NCBI RefSeq assembly: GCF_022809125.1
Contig: NZ_JALGBI010000001.1
Location: 2,790,001 to 2,854,000, forward strand
DNA: 64,000 nucleotides
Direction of reading: 5' to 3'
DNA from: Variovorax terrae
GTDB lineage: Bacteria; Pseudomonadota; Gammaproteobacteria; Burkholderiales; Burkholderiaceae_C
Of this stretch, positions 45,132 to 53,650 are shown piece after piece. A program made the translations under genes and the position numbers. Under the pieces are notes generated by a model, which saw only the letters and a list, made by a program, of their open reading frames with translations, was not told the DNA's origin and searched no databases. Numbering within the stretch: the first letter of the stretch is position 1; the number at the start of each line of letters is the position of its first letter.

Positions 45132-46001
45132 ATGCCGGTGATCGCAGTCGTCAACCGCAAGGGCGGCAGTGGCAAGAGCACGCTGGCCGCCCACGTTGCG
45201 GCCTGGTGCGCCCGCAACGGCAGCGCCGTGATGCTGGGCGACGTGGACCGCCAGCAATCCACCCGCGCCTGGCTGCGCCGGCGCGATCCGGCCCTGCCCG
45301 CCATCGCCCCCTGGGCGCTCGACCAGAAGAACATGCTGCGCGTGCCCACCGGCATCACCCATGTGGTGCTGGACACACCCGGCGGCCTGCAGGGCTTCGA
45401 GCTGGCCCGCGTGGTGATGTTCGCCGACGCCATCCTGATGCCGGTGTGCCATTCGATGTTCGACTGCGAATCCGCCGCGGCCTGCCACGCCGAGCTGATG
45501 ACGCTGCCGCGCGTGGCCAGCGGCCGCTGCCGCCTCGCCACAGTGGGCATGCGCATCGACGCGCGCACCCATGCCGCGCAGGCGCTGCGCAGTTGGAGCG
45601 AGGCGCTGAACCTGCCCTTTCTGGGCGTGCTGCGCGAAACGCAGCTCTACGTGCGCAGCCTGGAGCGCGGCCTGACGGTCTTCGACCTGCCGGCCTCGCA
45701 GGCCGCGGCCGACCTCGCGCAGTGGCAGCCCATCCTGGCGTGGCTGGCGCCGCTGCTCTCTGCGGCCCAGGCCGCCAACGACCCGTCGCCCGCCGAGCCG
45801 GTCCCGCCCGGCCGGCTCGGCAGCTCACGCCCGAACAGCCTGATGCCGGCGCAGGAATCGCTGGTGCATGGCGGGCGCCTGGCCGTGCCTGCGGCGGCGA
45901 GCGCGCCACCCGCCACCACCACGAGGGCGGCGCTCCCGCGCAGCCTGCTGCCGGGCGGCGCAGGGCCGGGCATTCCGCACTTCCTCAGGCGCGGCGCCTG
46001 A
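45132..46001 (+). CDS. Orphan ParA-like ATPase
   Basis: A 289-residue MinD/ParA ATPase. The deviant P-loop NRKGGSGKSTLAAH, VMLGDVDRQQSTRAWL (Walker A', switch I) and VVLDTPGGLQGF (Walker B) are clear. The last ~80 residues are a Pro/Ala-rich, probably disordered tail. No ParB or cargo gene is next to it, so it may position a protein complex rather than DNA. ATG 45132 opens MPVIAVVNRKGG. Confidence 0.85.
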   Translation: MPVIAVVNRKGGSGKSTLAAHVAAWCARNGSAVMLGDVDRQQSTRAWLRRRDPALPAIAPWALDQKNMLRVPTGITHVVLDTPGGLQGFELARVVMFADAILMPVCHSMFDCESAAACHAELMTLPRVASGRCRLATVGMRIDARTHAAQALRSWSEALNLPFLGVLRETQLYVRSLERGLTVFDLPASQAAADLAQWQPILAWLAPLLSAAQAANDPSPAEPVPPGRLGSSRPNSLMPAQESLVHGGRLAVPAAASAPPATTTRAALPRSLLPGGAGPGIPHFLRRGA

Positions 46002-46029
46002 GGCGCCTCTTCAGGCCACCGACAGGCTC

Positions 46030-46881
46030 TCAGTTCTTGGCGCGGCGCAGTTCGGCCACGCGGTCGGCCATGGCGTCGATGTCCAGCGCGTCTTCCGCGT
46101 GCGCGAGATAGGTTTCCAGGTCGGGTACCGCCAGCGCGGCGCTGCCCTGCTCCGCGTGGGCCAGACCGCGGTCCCGGTACTCGGGCCAGGCTTCGGGCAG
46201 CAGCACGATCAGGCGGTTCTGCACCGCGATCAGGCGCTGCCAGTCTTCCTGCGTGCGATGGATTTCCTTGAGGTTGCGCAGCATGCGGGCGATGATGTCG
46301 CGCGGCGGCGCGGCCTGCAGGTACAGGCCCATCGGCACATCGAATTCATCCACCAGCCCGCTGCGCCGCTTGTAGGGCTCCAGCCGCTCGCCCAGCTCCT
46401 CGCGGCTCAGCGACTGGCCGTTGAACGGATCGATCACCACCTGGCCCTTGGGCAGGTTGACCTTGACCATGAAATGCCCCGGAAACCCCACGCCGCGGGC
46501 GTTCAGCCCCAGGCCCTGGGCCAGCTCGATCCACAGCACGGCCAGCGAGATCGGAATGCCGCGGCGGGTGCGCAGCACGGCATTGAGGTAGCTGTTGTCG
46601 GGATCGTAGTAGTCGTTGATGTTGCCGCCGAAGCTCAGGTCGCGGAAGAAGAACTGGTTGAGCATGCGCAGCCGGTGCAGCGGCGTGGCGTCGCCCGGCA
46701 GACGGCGCTTCAGGCGCGCCAGCAGCTGGTCCACGTCCCCCAGCACCTGCTGCATGTCGAGCTCGGGGTACTCGTCCTGGGCCAGGCTGGCGGCGGCCTC
46801 CAGCAAGGGAAAGTGCTCGTCGCTCTGGACCAGCGAGGCGAAGTATTCGAGCGGGGTGGAGGCACGAAAACTGAACTGCAT
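46030..46881 (-). CDS. SirB1 family protein (transglutaminase-like/TPR)
   Basis: A 283-residue protein. FFRDLSFGGNINDYYDPDNS and RRGIPISLAVLWIELAQGLG with a following GVGFPGHFMVK form the transglutaminase-like SirB1 core, and the C-terminal third has TPR-like helices (AWPEYRDRGLAHAEQGSAAL). The biochemical role is unknown. It is transcribed convergently with ParA and downstream of murJ. Confidence 0.9.
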   Translation of the reverse strand: MQFSFRASTPLEYFASLVQSDEHFPLLEAAASLAQDEYPELDMQQVLGDVDQLLARLKRRLPGDATPLHRLRMLNQFFFRDLSFGGNINDYYDPDNSYLNAVLRTRRGIPISLAVLWIELAQGLGLNARGVGFPGHFMVKVNLPKGQVVIDPFNGQSLSREELGERLEPYKRRSGLVDEFDVPMGLYLQAAPPRDIIARMLRNLKEIHRTQEDWQRLIAVQNRLIVLLPEAWPEYRDRGLAHAEQGSAALAVPDLETYLAHAEDALDIDAMADRVAELRRAKN

Positions 46882-46926
46882 GAAGCTTTGTAATGGACGT
46901 CCGCCCGGGCGTCAAGCAGGCCCGGC

Positions 46927-48495
46927 TCAGCGCCGCACAAACTGCCGGAGCTTGACACCCGCGGCCCACAATGCTACGAAATAGATAGCAGCCGAAGCCG
47001 CCAGCACCAGGGCCAGCATCCCGATGCGCGTGAAACCTTGGCCGCGCATCGCGAGCCAGGGCACCGCGCCGGCCGCCCACATCAGAAACACCGCCAGCAG
47101 CGCGCTGGCGGCCACCACCTGCAGCAGGAATGCCCACCAGCCCGGCGCCGGCCTGAAGCTGCCGCGGCGCACCAGCCCGACCAGCAGCCACAGGGCGTTG
47201 ACCAGCGCGCCGATGCTGATCGACAGCGTCAGCGCCGCATGCTGGAACAGCGGCACCAGGAAGTAGTTGAGCACCTGCGTGAACACCAGCACGCAGACCG
47301 CGATGCGCATCGGCGTGCGCATGTCGTGCCGGGCGTAGAAGCCCGGCGCCAGCACCTTGACCGCCACGATGCCCAGCAGCCCCACGCCATAGCCCACCAG
47401 CGCCGCGGTGGTGCGCTGCACGTCGAGGTCGCTGAAGGCGCCGTAGTGGTAGAGCACCGCCACCAGCGGCTGCGAGAACACCAGCAGCGCCACCGCGCAC
47501 GGCACCGACAGCAGCACCACCAGGCGCAGCCCCCAGTCCAGCATGGCCGAGTAGCGCGCATCGTCCTGCCCGGCGCGCGCCGCGGCAAGCTGCGGCATCA
47601 GCACCACGCCCAGGGCCACGCCCAGCAGGGCGGTGGGGAACTCCATCAGGCGGTCGGCATAGGCGATCCAGCTCACGCTGCCGGAGGCCAGGTGCGAGGC
47701 GATCTGGGTGTTGATGAGCAGCGAGATCTGCGCCACGCTGACGCCCAGCAGCGCCGGCAGCATCAGCCGCGTGACCTGGCGCGTGGTGGGGTCGGCCCAG
47801 GCCCGGCGCAGGGCCGACAGGCTGTGGCCGATGCGCGGCAGCAGGCCCAGCCGCTTCAGCGCGGGCAGCTGCAGGCCCAGTTGCAGGACGCCGCCGACCA
47901 TCACGCCCACGCACTGGGCATAGATCGGCTCGATGCCCCAGCGCGCGAACCAGGGCGCGCCCAGCACGATGGACACGATCAGCGCCAGGTTCAACAGCAC
48001 CGGCGAGGCCGCCGGCACGGCGAACTGGCGCCAGGTGTTGAGGATGCCCCCGGCCAGCGCGACCAGCGACATGAAGCCGATGTAGGGGAACATCCAGCGC
48101 GTCATGACGACCGCCGCGTCATACCCGCCCTGCGGCGTCTGCTGCAGGCCGCTGGCCATGGCCCAGACCATCAGCGGCGCGGCGGCGACGCCTGCCACGC
48201 ACAGCAGCACCAGCGTCCAGGTCAGCAGGGTGCCGACATGGTCGATCAGCGCCCGGGCGCCCTCCTCGCCGCGCTCCGTGCGGCAGGCCGCGAGCACCGG
48301 CACGAAGGCCTGGCTGAACGCGCCCTCCCCGAACACCCGCCGGAACAGGTTGGGAATGCGGAAGGCGACGTTGAAGGCGTCGGTCATCGCGCTGACGCCG
48401 AACACCGAGGCCATCAGCAGCTCGCGCACGAGGCCGGTGATGCGCGAGGCCAGCGTCAGCAGGGAGACCGTGGAAGCAGATTTGAACAGGGACAC
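46927..48495 (-). CDS. murJ: Lipid II flippase MurJ
   Basis: A 522-residue MOP-superfamily membrane protein with 14 predicted helices. STVSLLTLASRITGLVRELL, AMTDAFNVAFRIPNLFRRVF and GEGAFSQAFVPVL are typical of MurJ, which moves lipid II to the periplasm. The start is GTG 48495 (VSLFKSAS); the upstream extension is not conserved-looking. Codons for AAIYFVA near the C-terminus coincide with a dispersed repeat core (46973-47000). It is divergent from rpsT, the classical arrangement. Confidence 0.95.
   Translation of the reverse strand: MSLFKSASTVSLLTLASRITGLVRELLMASVFGVSAMTDAFNVAFRIPNLFRRVFGEGAFSQAFVPVLAACRTERGEEGARALIDHVGTLLTWTLVLLCVAGVAAAPLMVWAMASGLQQTPQGGYDAAVVMTRWMFPYIGFMSLVALAGGILNTWRQFAVPAASPVLLNLALIVSIVLGAPWFARWGIEPIYAQCVGVMVGGVLQLGLQLPALKRLGLLPRIGHSLSALRRAWADPTTRQVTRLMLPALLGVSVAQISLLINTQIASHLASGSVSWIAYADRLMEFPTALLGVALGVVLMPQLAAARAGQDDARYSAMLDWGLRLVVLLSVPCAVALLVFSQPLVAVLYHYGAFSDLDVQRTTAALVGYGVGLLGIVAVKVLAPGFYARHDMRTPMRIAVCVLVFTQVLNYFLVPLFQHAALTLSISIGALVNALWLLVGLVRRGSFRPAPGWWAFLLQVVAASALLAVFLMWAAGAVPWLAMRGQGFTRIGMLALVLAASAAIYFVALWAAGVKLRQFVRR
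46973..47000 (+). repeat. Possible dispersed repeat core inside murJ
   Basis: GCTACGAAATAGATAGC followed by AGCCGAA matches only the core of the repeat family. It is in frame in the last membrane helix of MurJ. A chance match cannot be excluded. Confidence 0.3.
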
Positions 48496-48708
48496 GCCGC
48501 GAGTGTAGTGGCAGCCGAACCCCACCTTCCGGCCCCGCGCCCACCCGAACCCATCAGGCCATGCCTCCCCAAAAGCACGGCGGACCCGGCCACGCCGGTC
48601 CGCCGTGCCCCGCCAGGGATGCCATGGAACCGGCTCCGCCGGCCCATCGGCATCGCCCCCGGCCGGGGGAGGCGCAGCGCACAAAGTGCGCGCAGCCTGG
48701 GGGCGAGC

Positions 48709-48714
48709 TATAAT
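48709..48714 (+). promoter_or_regulatory. -10 box of rpsT
   Basis: TATAAT lies about 45 bases before the rpsT start, in the divergent gap to murJ. Confidence 0.6.
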
Positions 48715-48759
48715 ATTCGGCTTTGCTGACAACATCCTCAGACACCAAGGAACACGAAC

Positions 48760-49062
48760 ATGGCCTCAGCCAAACCCAAGAAAAAGAACCCGCGCCTCGC
48801 GTCGGGCCGTAAACGCGCACGCCAGGACGTCAAGCTGAATGCAGCCAACACGTCCCTGCGCTCCAAGTACCGCACCGCTGTGAAGAACGTCGAGAAGGCC
48901 GTCGCAGCCGGTGACAAGACCAAAGCCGCCGAACTGTTCGGCAAGATGCAGGCCGTCGTCGACACCGTCGCCGACAAGGGCATCTTCCACAAGAACAAGG
49001 CCGCTCGCGACAAGAGCCGCCTGTCCGCCAAGGTGAAAGCCCTGGCCACCGCAGCCGCCTGA
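48760..49062 (+). CDS. rpsT: 30S ribosomal protein S20
   Basis: A 100-residue, strongly basic S20 ([55 protein letters not shown]) that binds the 5' domain of 16S rRNA. It is slightly longer than the E. coli protein at the N-terminus. It has its own promoter and terminator. Confidence 0.98.
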   Translation: MASAKPKKKNPRLASGRKRARQDVKLNAANTSLRSKYRTAVKNVEKAVAAGDKTKAAELFGKMQAVVDTVADKGIFHKNKAARDKSRLSAKVKALATAAA

Positions 49063-49146
49063 CCGAGTCAGGCAAACCGCCCGGGCTGATTCGTCCAACG
49101 AACCAACCCGCCGTTTGCAACGGGTGCGCTGTCAGCAAAAAGCGAG

Positions 49147-49169
49147 AAACCGCCTTCGGGCGGTTTTTT
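49147..49169 (+). terminator. Intrinsic terminator of rpsT
   Basis: AAACCGCC-TTCG-GGCGGTTT is a classic stable tetraloop hairpin followed by further T residues. Confidence 0.9.
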
Positions 49170-49208
49170 CGTTTCTGCGCGGCTGCTGCGCGCCGGCATT
49201 GAATTGCG

Positions 49209-49214
49209 TACAAT
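49209..49214 (+). promoter_or_regulatory. Putative -10 box of the EF-G paralogue leader
   Basis: TACAAT lies 10 bases before the first short ORF, so the transcript could start almost at its ATG. A good -35 is not seen. Confidence 0.4.
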
Positions 49215-49224
49215 CCAACCCCAC

Positions 49225-49305
49225 ATGAACCGACAGATCCGCCAGACCGACATGCGCGCCCGCAGCCCCAGGGGCAGGCACGCGCTGCTGGCGTTCCGCC
49301 GCTGA
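49225..49305 (+). CDS. Arg-rich short leader ORF, 26 aa
   Basis: ATG 49225 to TGA 49305 encodes 26 residues, 8 of them Arg (MNRQIRQTDMRARSPRGRHA, then LLAFRR). There is no Shine-Dalgarno, but the putative -10 box is so close that the mRNA would be nearly leaderless. It is followed by the terminator at 49351-49400, the layout of a transcription attenuator with a leader peptide. Whether it is translated cannot be told from sequence. Confidence 0.4.
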   Translation: MNRQIRQTDMRARSPRGRHALLAFRR

Positions 49306-49350
49306 CCTTCCGGACTCACCCTCCGGGAGGCCACTGCCTTCCGGGGACCG

Positions 49351-49400
49351 CAATCAAACCCCGCTGGGCAGGCCCCCACCGGGGTTTTGTTTTTTGATTG
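49351..49400 (+). terminator. First attenuator-like terminator in the EF-G paralogue leader
   Basis: CAATCAAACCCCG pairs with CGGGGTTTT...GATTG; the T-run TTTTGTTTTTT follows the GC stem. It lies 45 bases after the first short ORF and more than 200 bases before the EF-G gene. Confidence 0.65.
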
Positions 49401-49418
49401 CCCGTGCAGGAGCCTGCC

Positions 49419-49559
49419 ATGCGTACCTACGACAAGCTGATCGCCACGATTCACTCCGGCCAGGGGAACGGGGGCTTGCGCCCGTCCTTTGGCGGAGTTG
49501 CGGTGTCCGGCCCGCGTGCGCTGCATGCGTCCCGCACCGCCTCGCAAGATTCGGCATAG
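49419..49559 (+). CDS. Second short leader ORF, 46 aa
   Basis: ATG 49419 has AGGAG seven bases upstream, so translation is likely. The 46-residue product begins MRTYDKLIATIHSGQGNGG and has no known motif. It ends 28 bases before the second terminator. A role as a leader peptide that senses ribosome stalling is inferred from position. Confidence 0.5.
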   Translation: MRTYDKLIATIHSGQGNGGLRPSFGGVAVSGPRALHASRTASQDSA

Positions 49560-49587
49560 CCTTTTCGAAGGGTTCACGTCACGACGA

Positions 49588-49624
49588 CCCTGGCCGGCTT
49601 GCCCGCGCCAGGGTTTTGTCTTTT
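49588..49624 (+). terminator. Second attenuator-like terminator before the EF-G paralogue
   Basis: CCCTGGC (49588-49594) pairs with GCCAGGG (49607-49613), followed by TTTTGTCTTTT. It ends 13 bases before the EF-G paralogue start, so it must be read through for expression. Confidence 0.65.
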
Positions 49625-49637
49625 GGGGCAGCACATC

Positions 49638-51662
49638 ATGGAAACAAGAAAACTCAGAAACATCGGCATCATTGCGCACGTGGATGCAGGCAAGACCACG
49701 ACCAGCGAACGCATCCTCTTCTATACCGGCGAGAACTACCGGCTCGGCGAGGTGCACGAGGGCACCGCGACGATGGATTTCGACCCGCAGGAGCAGGCGC
49801 GCGGCATCACCATCAACAGCGCGGCCACCACGGTGTTCTGGCGCGGCACGCAGATCAACCTGATCGACACGCCCGGCCACATCGACTTCAACATCGAGGT
49901 CAACCGCTCGCTGCGCGTGCTCGACGGCGCGGTGGTGGTGTTCGACGGCGTGGCCGGCGTGGAGCCGCAGACCGAAACCAACTGGCGCATGGCCGACAAG
50001 TACGGCGTGCCGCGCCTGTGCTTCGTCAACAAGATGGACCGCGTGGGCGCGGACTTCCTGCGCGTGGTGGAGATGATCCGCCAGCGCTTGGGCATCGCGC
50101 CGCTGGTGCTGCAGCTGCCCATCGGGGCCGAAGGCGGGTTCACGGGCCTCGTGGACCTGCTGGAGATGCACGCCCTGGTCTGGCACAACGGCGAGACCAG
50201 CCCCCCCGCGGTGCTGCCGATCCCGGCCGAGCTGCAGGCCCAGGCCGAAGCCTGGCGCCAGCGGCTGGCCGAGGCCGCGGCCGAGCAGGACGACACCCTG
50301 CTCGGCAAATACCTCGAAGGCCAGCCGCTGTCGGCCGCCGAACTGCGCCCGGCGATCCGCCGCGGCACCCTGGCCGGCGCCTTCGTGCCCGTGCTGCTGG
50401 GCTCCGCGTTCAAGAACAAGGGCGTGGAGCCCCTGCTGGATGCGGTCGTGGCCTACCTGCCGGCGCCCGAGGAGGTGCCCCGCCAGGACGTCGAGGCCGA
50501 CCCCGCCGGCCCGTTCGCGGCGCTGGCCTTCAAGGTGGTGCATGACGACCACGGGATGCTGACCTTCCTGCGCGTCTACCGCGGGCGCCTGGAAACCGGC
50601 GACACCGTGCTCAACACCATCACCGGCAAGCGCGAGCGGGTCTCGCGGCTGTACGAGATGCACGCCAACCGCAAGCAGGAGCGCGAGGTGGCCGTGGCCG
50701 GCGACATCGTCGCGGTGGCGGGCCTCAAGGCCACGGTGACGGGCCAGACCCTGGCCGACCCGGCGCATCCGCTGGTGCTGGAGCAGATCGTGGCGCCCGA
50801 GCCGGTAATCGACGTCGCGGTCGAGCCGCTCACGCAGGCCGATCAGCAGAACCTGCTCAAGGGCCTGCACGCGCTGCTCGAGGAAGACCCGAGCCTGCAT
50901 CTGCGCCAGGACGCCGAAGCCGGCCAGACCATCCTGTCCGGCATGGGCGAACTGCAGCTGGAAGTCACGCTGGAGAAGCTGCGCACGCGCTACAAGGTCG
51001 AGGTCCATGTGGGCAAGCCGCAGGTCGCCTACCGCGAGACGCTGACGCGGCCCGCCCGCGTGCGCTACCTGCACAAGAAGCAGAGCGGCGGCCCCGGCCA
51101 ATTCGCCGAGGTGGTTCTGCTGCTGGAGCCGCTGGAGCGCGGCGCGGGCTTCGTGTTCGAGAGCCGCATCACGGGCGGCGCCGTGCCGCGCGAGTACATC
51201 CCCTCGGTCGAGACCGGCATCCGCCGGGCCGCCCAGGCCGGCGTGCTGGCGGGCTTCCCCTGCGTGGACTTCAAGGCCACGCTGGAGGACGGCAGCTTCC
51301 ACGAGCGCGACTCGTCCACCATGGCGTTCGAGTACGCCGCGGCCGCCGCCTTCCGCGAGGCCGCGGGCGAGGCCGCGCCGGCGCTGATCGAGCCGGTGAT
51401 GGCGGTCGAGGTGATCACGCCCACCGAGCATGTGGGCGACTGCATCGGCGACATCAACCGCCGGCGCGGCCATGTGCGGCACCAGGAGCTGCGCGGCAGC
51501 GGCTCCGTGATCGAGGCCCATGTGCCGCTGCAGGAGATGTTCGGCTACATCGGCCAGCTGCGCGCCATGACCTCGGGCCGCGCCAGCTTCACGATGCAGT
51601 TCGACCACTATGCGGTCGTGCCTGCGCGCATGGCCGAGGCGATGGGGGGACGTGTGGCCTGA
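49638..51662 (+). CDS. Elongation factor G paralogue (FusA2/TetM-like GTPase)
   Basis: A 674-residue translational GTPase. G1 is [15 protein letters not shown]3 DTPGHIDF and G4 [10 protein letters not shown]; domain IV has [12 protein letters not shown] and domain [15 protein letters not shown], ending in [15 protein letters not shown]. It is shorter than EF-G and lies outside the str operon. It may be a second EF-G, a ribosome-recycling form, or a ribosome-protection type factor. ATG 49638 ([10 protein letters not shown]) is chosen because it opens the G domain. The long leader with two short ORFs and two terminators suggests control by attenuation. Confidence 0.9.
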   Translation: METRKLRNIGIIAHVDAGKTTTSERILFYTGENYRLGEVHEGTATMDFDPQEQARGITINSAATTVFWRGTQINLIDTPGHIDFNIEVNRSLRVLDGAVVVFDGVAGVEPQTETNWRMADKYGVPRLCFVNKMDRVGADFLRVVEMIRQRLGIAPLVLQLPIGAEGGFTGLVDLLEMHALVWHNGETSPPAVLPIPAELQAQAEAWRQRLAEAAAEQDDTLLGKYLEGQPLSAAELRPAIRRGTLAGAFVPVLLGSAFKNKGVEPLLDAVVAYLPAPEEVPRQDVEADPAGPFAALAFKVVHDDHGMLTFLRVYRGRLETGDTVLNTITGKRERVSRLYEMHANRKQEREVAVAGDIVAVAGLKATVTGQTLADPAHPLVLEQIVAPEPVIDVAVEPLTQADQQNLLKGLHALLEEDPSLHLRQDAEAGQTILSGMGELQLEVTLEKLRTRYKVEVHVGKPQVAYRETLTRPARVRYLHKKQSGGPGQFAEVVLLLEPLERGAGFVFESRITGGAVPREYIPSVETGIRRAAQAGVLAGFPCVDFKATLEDGSFHERDSSTMAFEYAAAAAFREAAGEAAPALIEPVMAVEVITPTEHVGDCIGDINRRRGHVRHQELRGSGSVIEAHVPLQEMFGYIGQLRAMTSGRASFTMQFDHYAVVPARMAEAMGGRVA

Positions 51663-51701
51663 ACGAATAAGCCGGGAGCTGGCCGAGGGCTGGCTTCCGG
51701 C

Positions 51702-51776
51702 TGGTTTCTAGCTTGGATCGGGCAGATGTCCTTGTCCTGCGGTCGTTTCTTGCTATCGATTCAGGAGTTTCCTGCT
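51702..51776 (-). repeat. Dispersed repeat copy, inverted arm
   Basis: On the minus strand it reads GAATCGATAGCAAGAAACGA, CCGCAGGACAAGGACATC and TGCCCGATCC. It is the only copy in the minus orientation and is complementary over about 70 bases to the copy at 51827-51900. Confidence 0.75.
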
Positions 51777-51793
51777 GCTTGAATGGCCGGGTC

Positions 51794-51817
51794 GGATGGC
51801 CTGCAAGCCAGCCATCC
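51794..51817. terminator. Hairpin in the centre of the inverted repeat pair
   Basis: GGATGGC and GCCATCC pair around a 10-base loop. It lies at the apex of the large inverted repeat, 130 bases after the EF-G paralogue. There is no T-run, so a terminator role is uncertain. Confidence 0.3.
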
Positions 51818-51826
51818 AGGCCAAAG

Positions 51827-51900
51827 AGCAGGAACTCCTAAGTTGATAGCAGGGAAAGACCACCCGACAAGGACATCCGCCCGATTTCTCTTGGAAATCA
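51827..51900 (+). repeat. Dispersed repeat copy, direct arm
   Basis: TTGATAGC, AAAGACCACCCGACAAGGAC and CATCCGCCCGATTTCTCTTG follow the consensus. Together with 51702-51776 it forms a ~200-base stem-loop between the EF-G paralogue and the DUF3579 gene, and it reaches the 3' end of the latter. Confidence 0.75.
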
Positions 51901-52218
51901 CCCCTGCCGAGGCAGTTCAGGCAGCAGGCAGGCCTCGGCCACCTGCAAGTCGTTGTCCTTGGCGAAATTGATGCAGAAATCCCAGGCCATGGGCTCGTAG
52001 TCGCGCAGCTCGCGGTTCACCACCACGCACTTGACGCCGTTGAGCGTGGTCGGGATGCACCAGGGCGAATAGCCCAGGTGGCTGCCGGGCTGGGGCCCGC
52101 CGGGGCGAAAGGAGCTCATCACCCCGGCCAGCCGCTCGGCCCAGTCGCTGGGGCGGAAGGTCCTGCCGTCCCGGGTGATGCCCTGGATGAAGACTTCTTT
52201 AGCAGTGGATGAAACCAT
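51898..52218 (-). CDS. DUF3579 domain protein
   Basis: A 106-residue protein; ITRDGRTFRPSDWAERLAGV, LNGVKCVVVNRELRDYEPMA and FCINFAKDNDLQV match the DUF3579 family of betaproteobacteria. The function is unknown; family members are regularly found beside argD/argF, as here, divergently. The start MVSSTAKEVF at 52218 is plausible. Confidence 0.85.
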   Translation of the reverse strand: MVSSTAKEVFIQGITRDGRTFRPSDWAERLAGVMSSFRPGGPQPGSHLGYSPWCIPTTLNGVKCVVVNRELRDYEPMAWDFCINFAKDNDLQVAEACLLPELPRQG

Positions 52219-52383
52219 CGGATGGCGGTGCTTTCAGGGTGGCTGCGCATCAGGATCACTGATTGCTGCATTGCACAAGTATTCTATCTTATATAAGACC
52301 TGGCCTCGGCCATCCGGGGGCATTGCAGTGATGCGGAATTGTCAAAAAACCGGGCTGGCTCTGCGCCTAAAATCGTACTTCAA

Positions 52384-52415
52384 CGGCTCAACCTTTCGTT
52401 GGGCCGCTTTGTTTT
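52384..52415 (+). terminator. Attenuator-like hairpin in the argD leader
   Basis: CGGCTCAAC pairs with GTTGGGCCG (one G-T pair) around a five-base loop, followed by CTTTGTTTTG, 20 bases before argD. A TAAAAT box lies at 52368-52373, so the hairpin is inside the transcript. Confidence 0.5.
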
Positions 52416-52435
52416 GAGTTCTCAGGAGAGAGTGT

Positions 52436-53650
52436 ATGAACGCTGCCGTGTCCCCCTTCATCGAAGCCGCCTCGCCGCACACCATGAACACCTATGGGCG
52501 CTTGCCCATTGCGCTGTCGCGTGGCCAGGGGGTGCGCGTGTGGGACGTCAACGGCAAGCCCTACCTGGACGCGCTGGCCGGCATCGCGGTCAACACGCTG
52601 GGGCACAACCACCCCCGCCTGGTGCCCGCGCTGCAGGACCAGGTGGCCCAGATCATCCACAGCTGCAACTACTACCACGTGCCCAACCAGGAAAAGCTGG
52701 CCGCCAAGCTGGTGGAGCTGTCGGGCATGAGCAACGTGTTCTTCTGCTGCACCGGGCTCGAAGCCAACGAGGCCGCGCTCAAGCTGGCGCGCAAGTTCGG
52801 CCATGACAAGGGCATCGAGCGGCCCGAGATCGTGGTCTACGAGCATGCCTTCCACGGCCGCAGCATCGCCACCCTGTCGGCCACCGGCAACGAGAAGGTG
52901 CAAAAGGGCTTCGGCCCGCTGGTCGAGGGCTTCATCCGCGTGCCGCTCAACGACATCGAGGCCCTCAAGAAGGCGACGCAGGGCAACCCCAACGTGGTGG
53001 CCGTGTTCTTCGAGACCATCCAGGGCGAAGGCGGCATCAACCCGATGCGCGTGGACTACCTGCAGCAGGTGCGTGCGCTGTGCGACGCCAACGACTGGCT
53101 GATGATGATCGACGAAGTGCAGTGCGGCATGGGCCGCACCGGCAAGTGGTTCGCCCACCAGTGGGCCGGCATCGTGCCCGACGTGATGCCGCTGGCCAAG
53201 GGCCTGGGCTCGGGCGTGCCGATCGGCGCGGTGGTGGCCGGCCCCAGGGCCGCCAGCATCTTCCAGCCGGGCAACCACGGCACCACCTTCGGCGGCAACC
53301 CGCTGGCCATGCGCGCCGGGGTGGAAACCATCCGCATCATGGAAGAAGACGGCCTGCTGGCCAATGCCGCCGCGGTGGGCGCGCACCTGCGCACCGCGCT
53401 CGAGCGCGAGCTGGCGGGCCTGGCCGGCGTCAAGGAAATCCGCGGCCAGGGGCTGATGATCGGCATCGAGCTGGCGCGCCCCTGCAACGTGCTGACGCAG
53501 CGCGCCGCCGACGCGGGCCTGCTCATCAGCGTGACGGCCGACAGCGTGGTGCGCCTGCTGCCGCCGCTGATCATGACGGCCGCCGAGGCCGACGAGGTGG
53601 TGGCCCTGCTGGCGCCGCTGATCCGGCAGTTCCTCGCAGAAGCGGCATGA
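52436..53650 (+). CDS. argD: Acetylornithine aminotransferase
   Basis: A 404-residue class III PLP aminotransferase for arginine synthesis. HTMNTYGRLPIALSRGQGVR at the N-terminus, FFCCTGLEANEAALKLARKF, LMMIDEVQCGMGRTGKWF and PLAKGLGSGVPIGA with the PLP Lys are clear. SD AGGAGAG precedes the ATG. Its stop overlaps the argF start (ATGA). Confidence 0.95.
   Translation: MNAAVSPFIEAASPHTMNTYGRLPIALSRGQGVRVWDVNGKPYLDALAGIAVNTLGHNHPRLVPALQDQVAQIIHSCNYYHVPNQEKLAAKLVELSGMSNVFFCCTGLEANEAALKLARKFGHDKGIERPEIVVYEHAFHGRSIATLSATGNEKVQKGFGPLVEGFIRVPLNDIEALKKATQGNPNVVAVFFETIQGEGGINPMRVDYLQQVRALCDANDWLMMIDEVQCGMGRTGKWFAHQWAGIVPDVMPLAKGLGSGVPIGAVVAGPRAASIFQPGNHGTTFGGNPLAMRAGVETIRIMEEDGLLANAAAVGAHLRTALERELAGLAGVKEIRGQGLMIGIELARPCNVLTQRAADAGLLISVTADSVVRLLPPLIMTAAEADEVVALLAPLIRQFLAEAA

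Noticed and set aside
49068..51608. 846-codon minus-strand frame opposite the EF-G paralogue
   Set aside because: Shadow of the GTPase gene; no recognisable domain.
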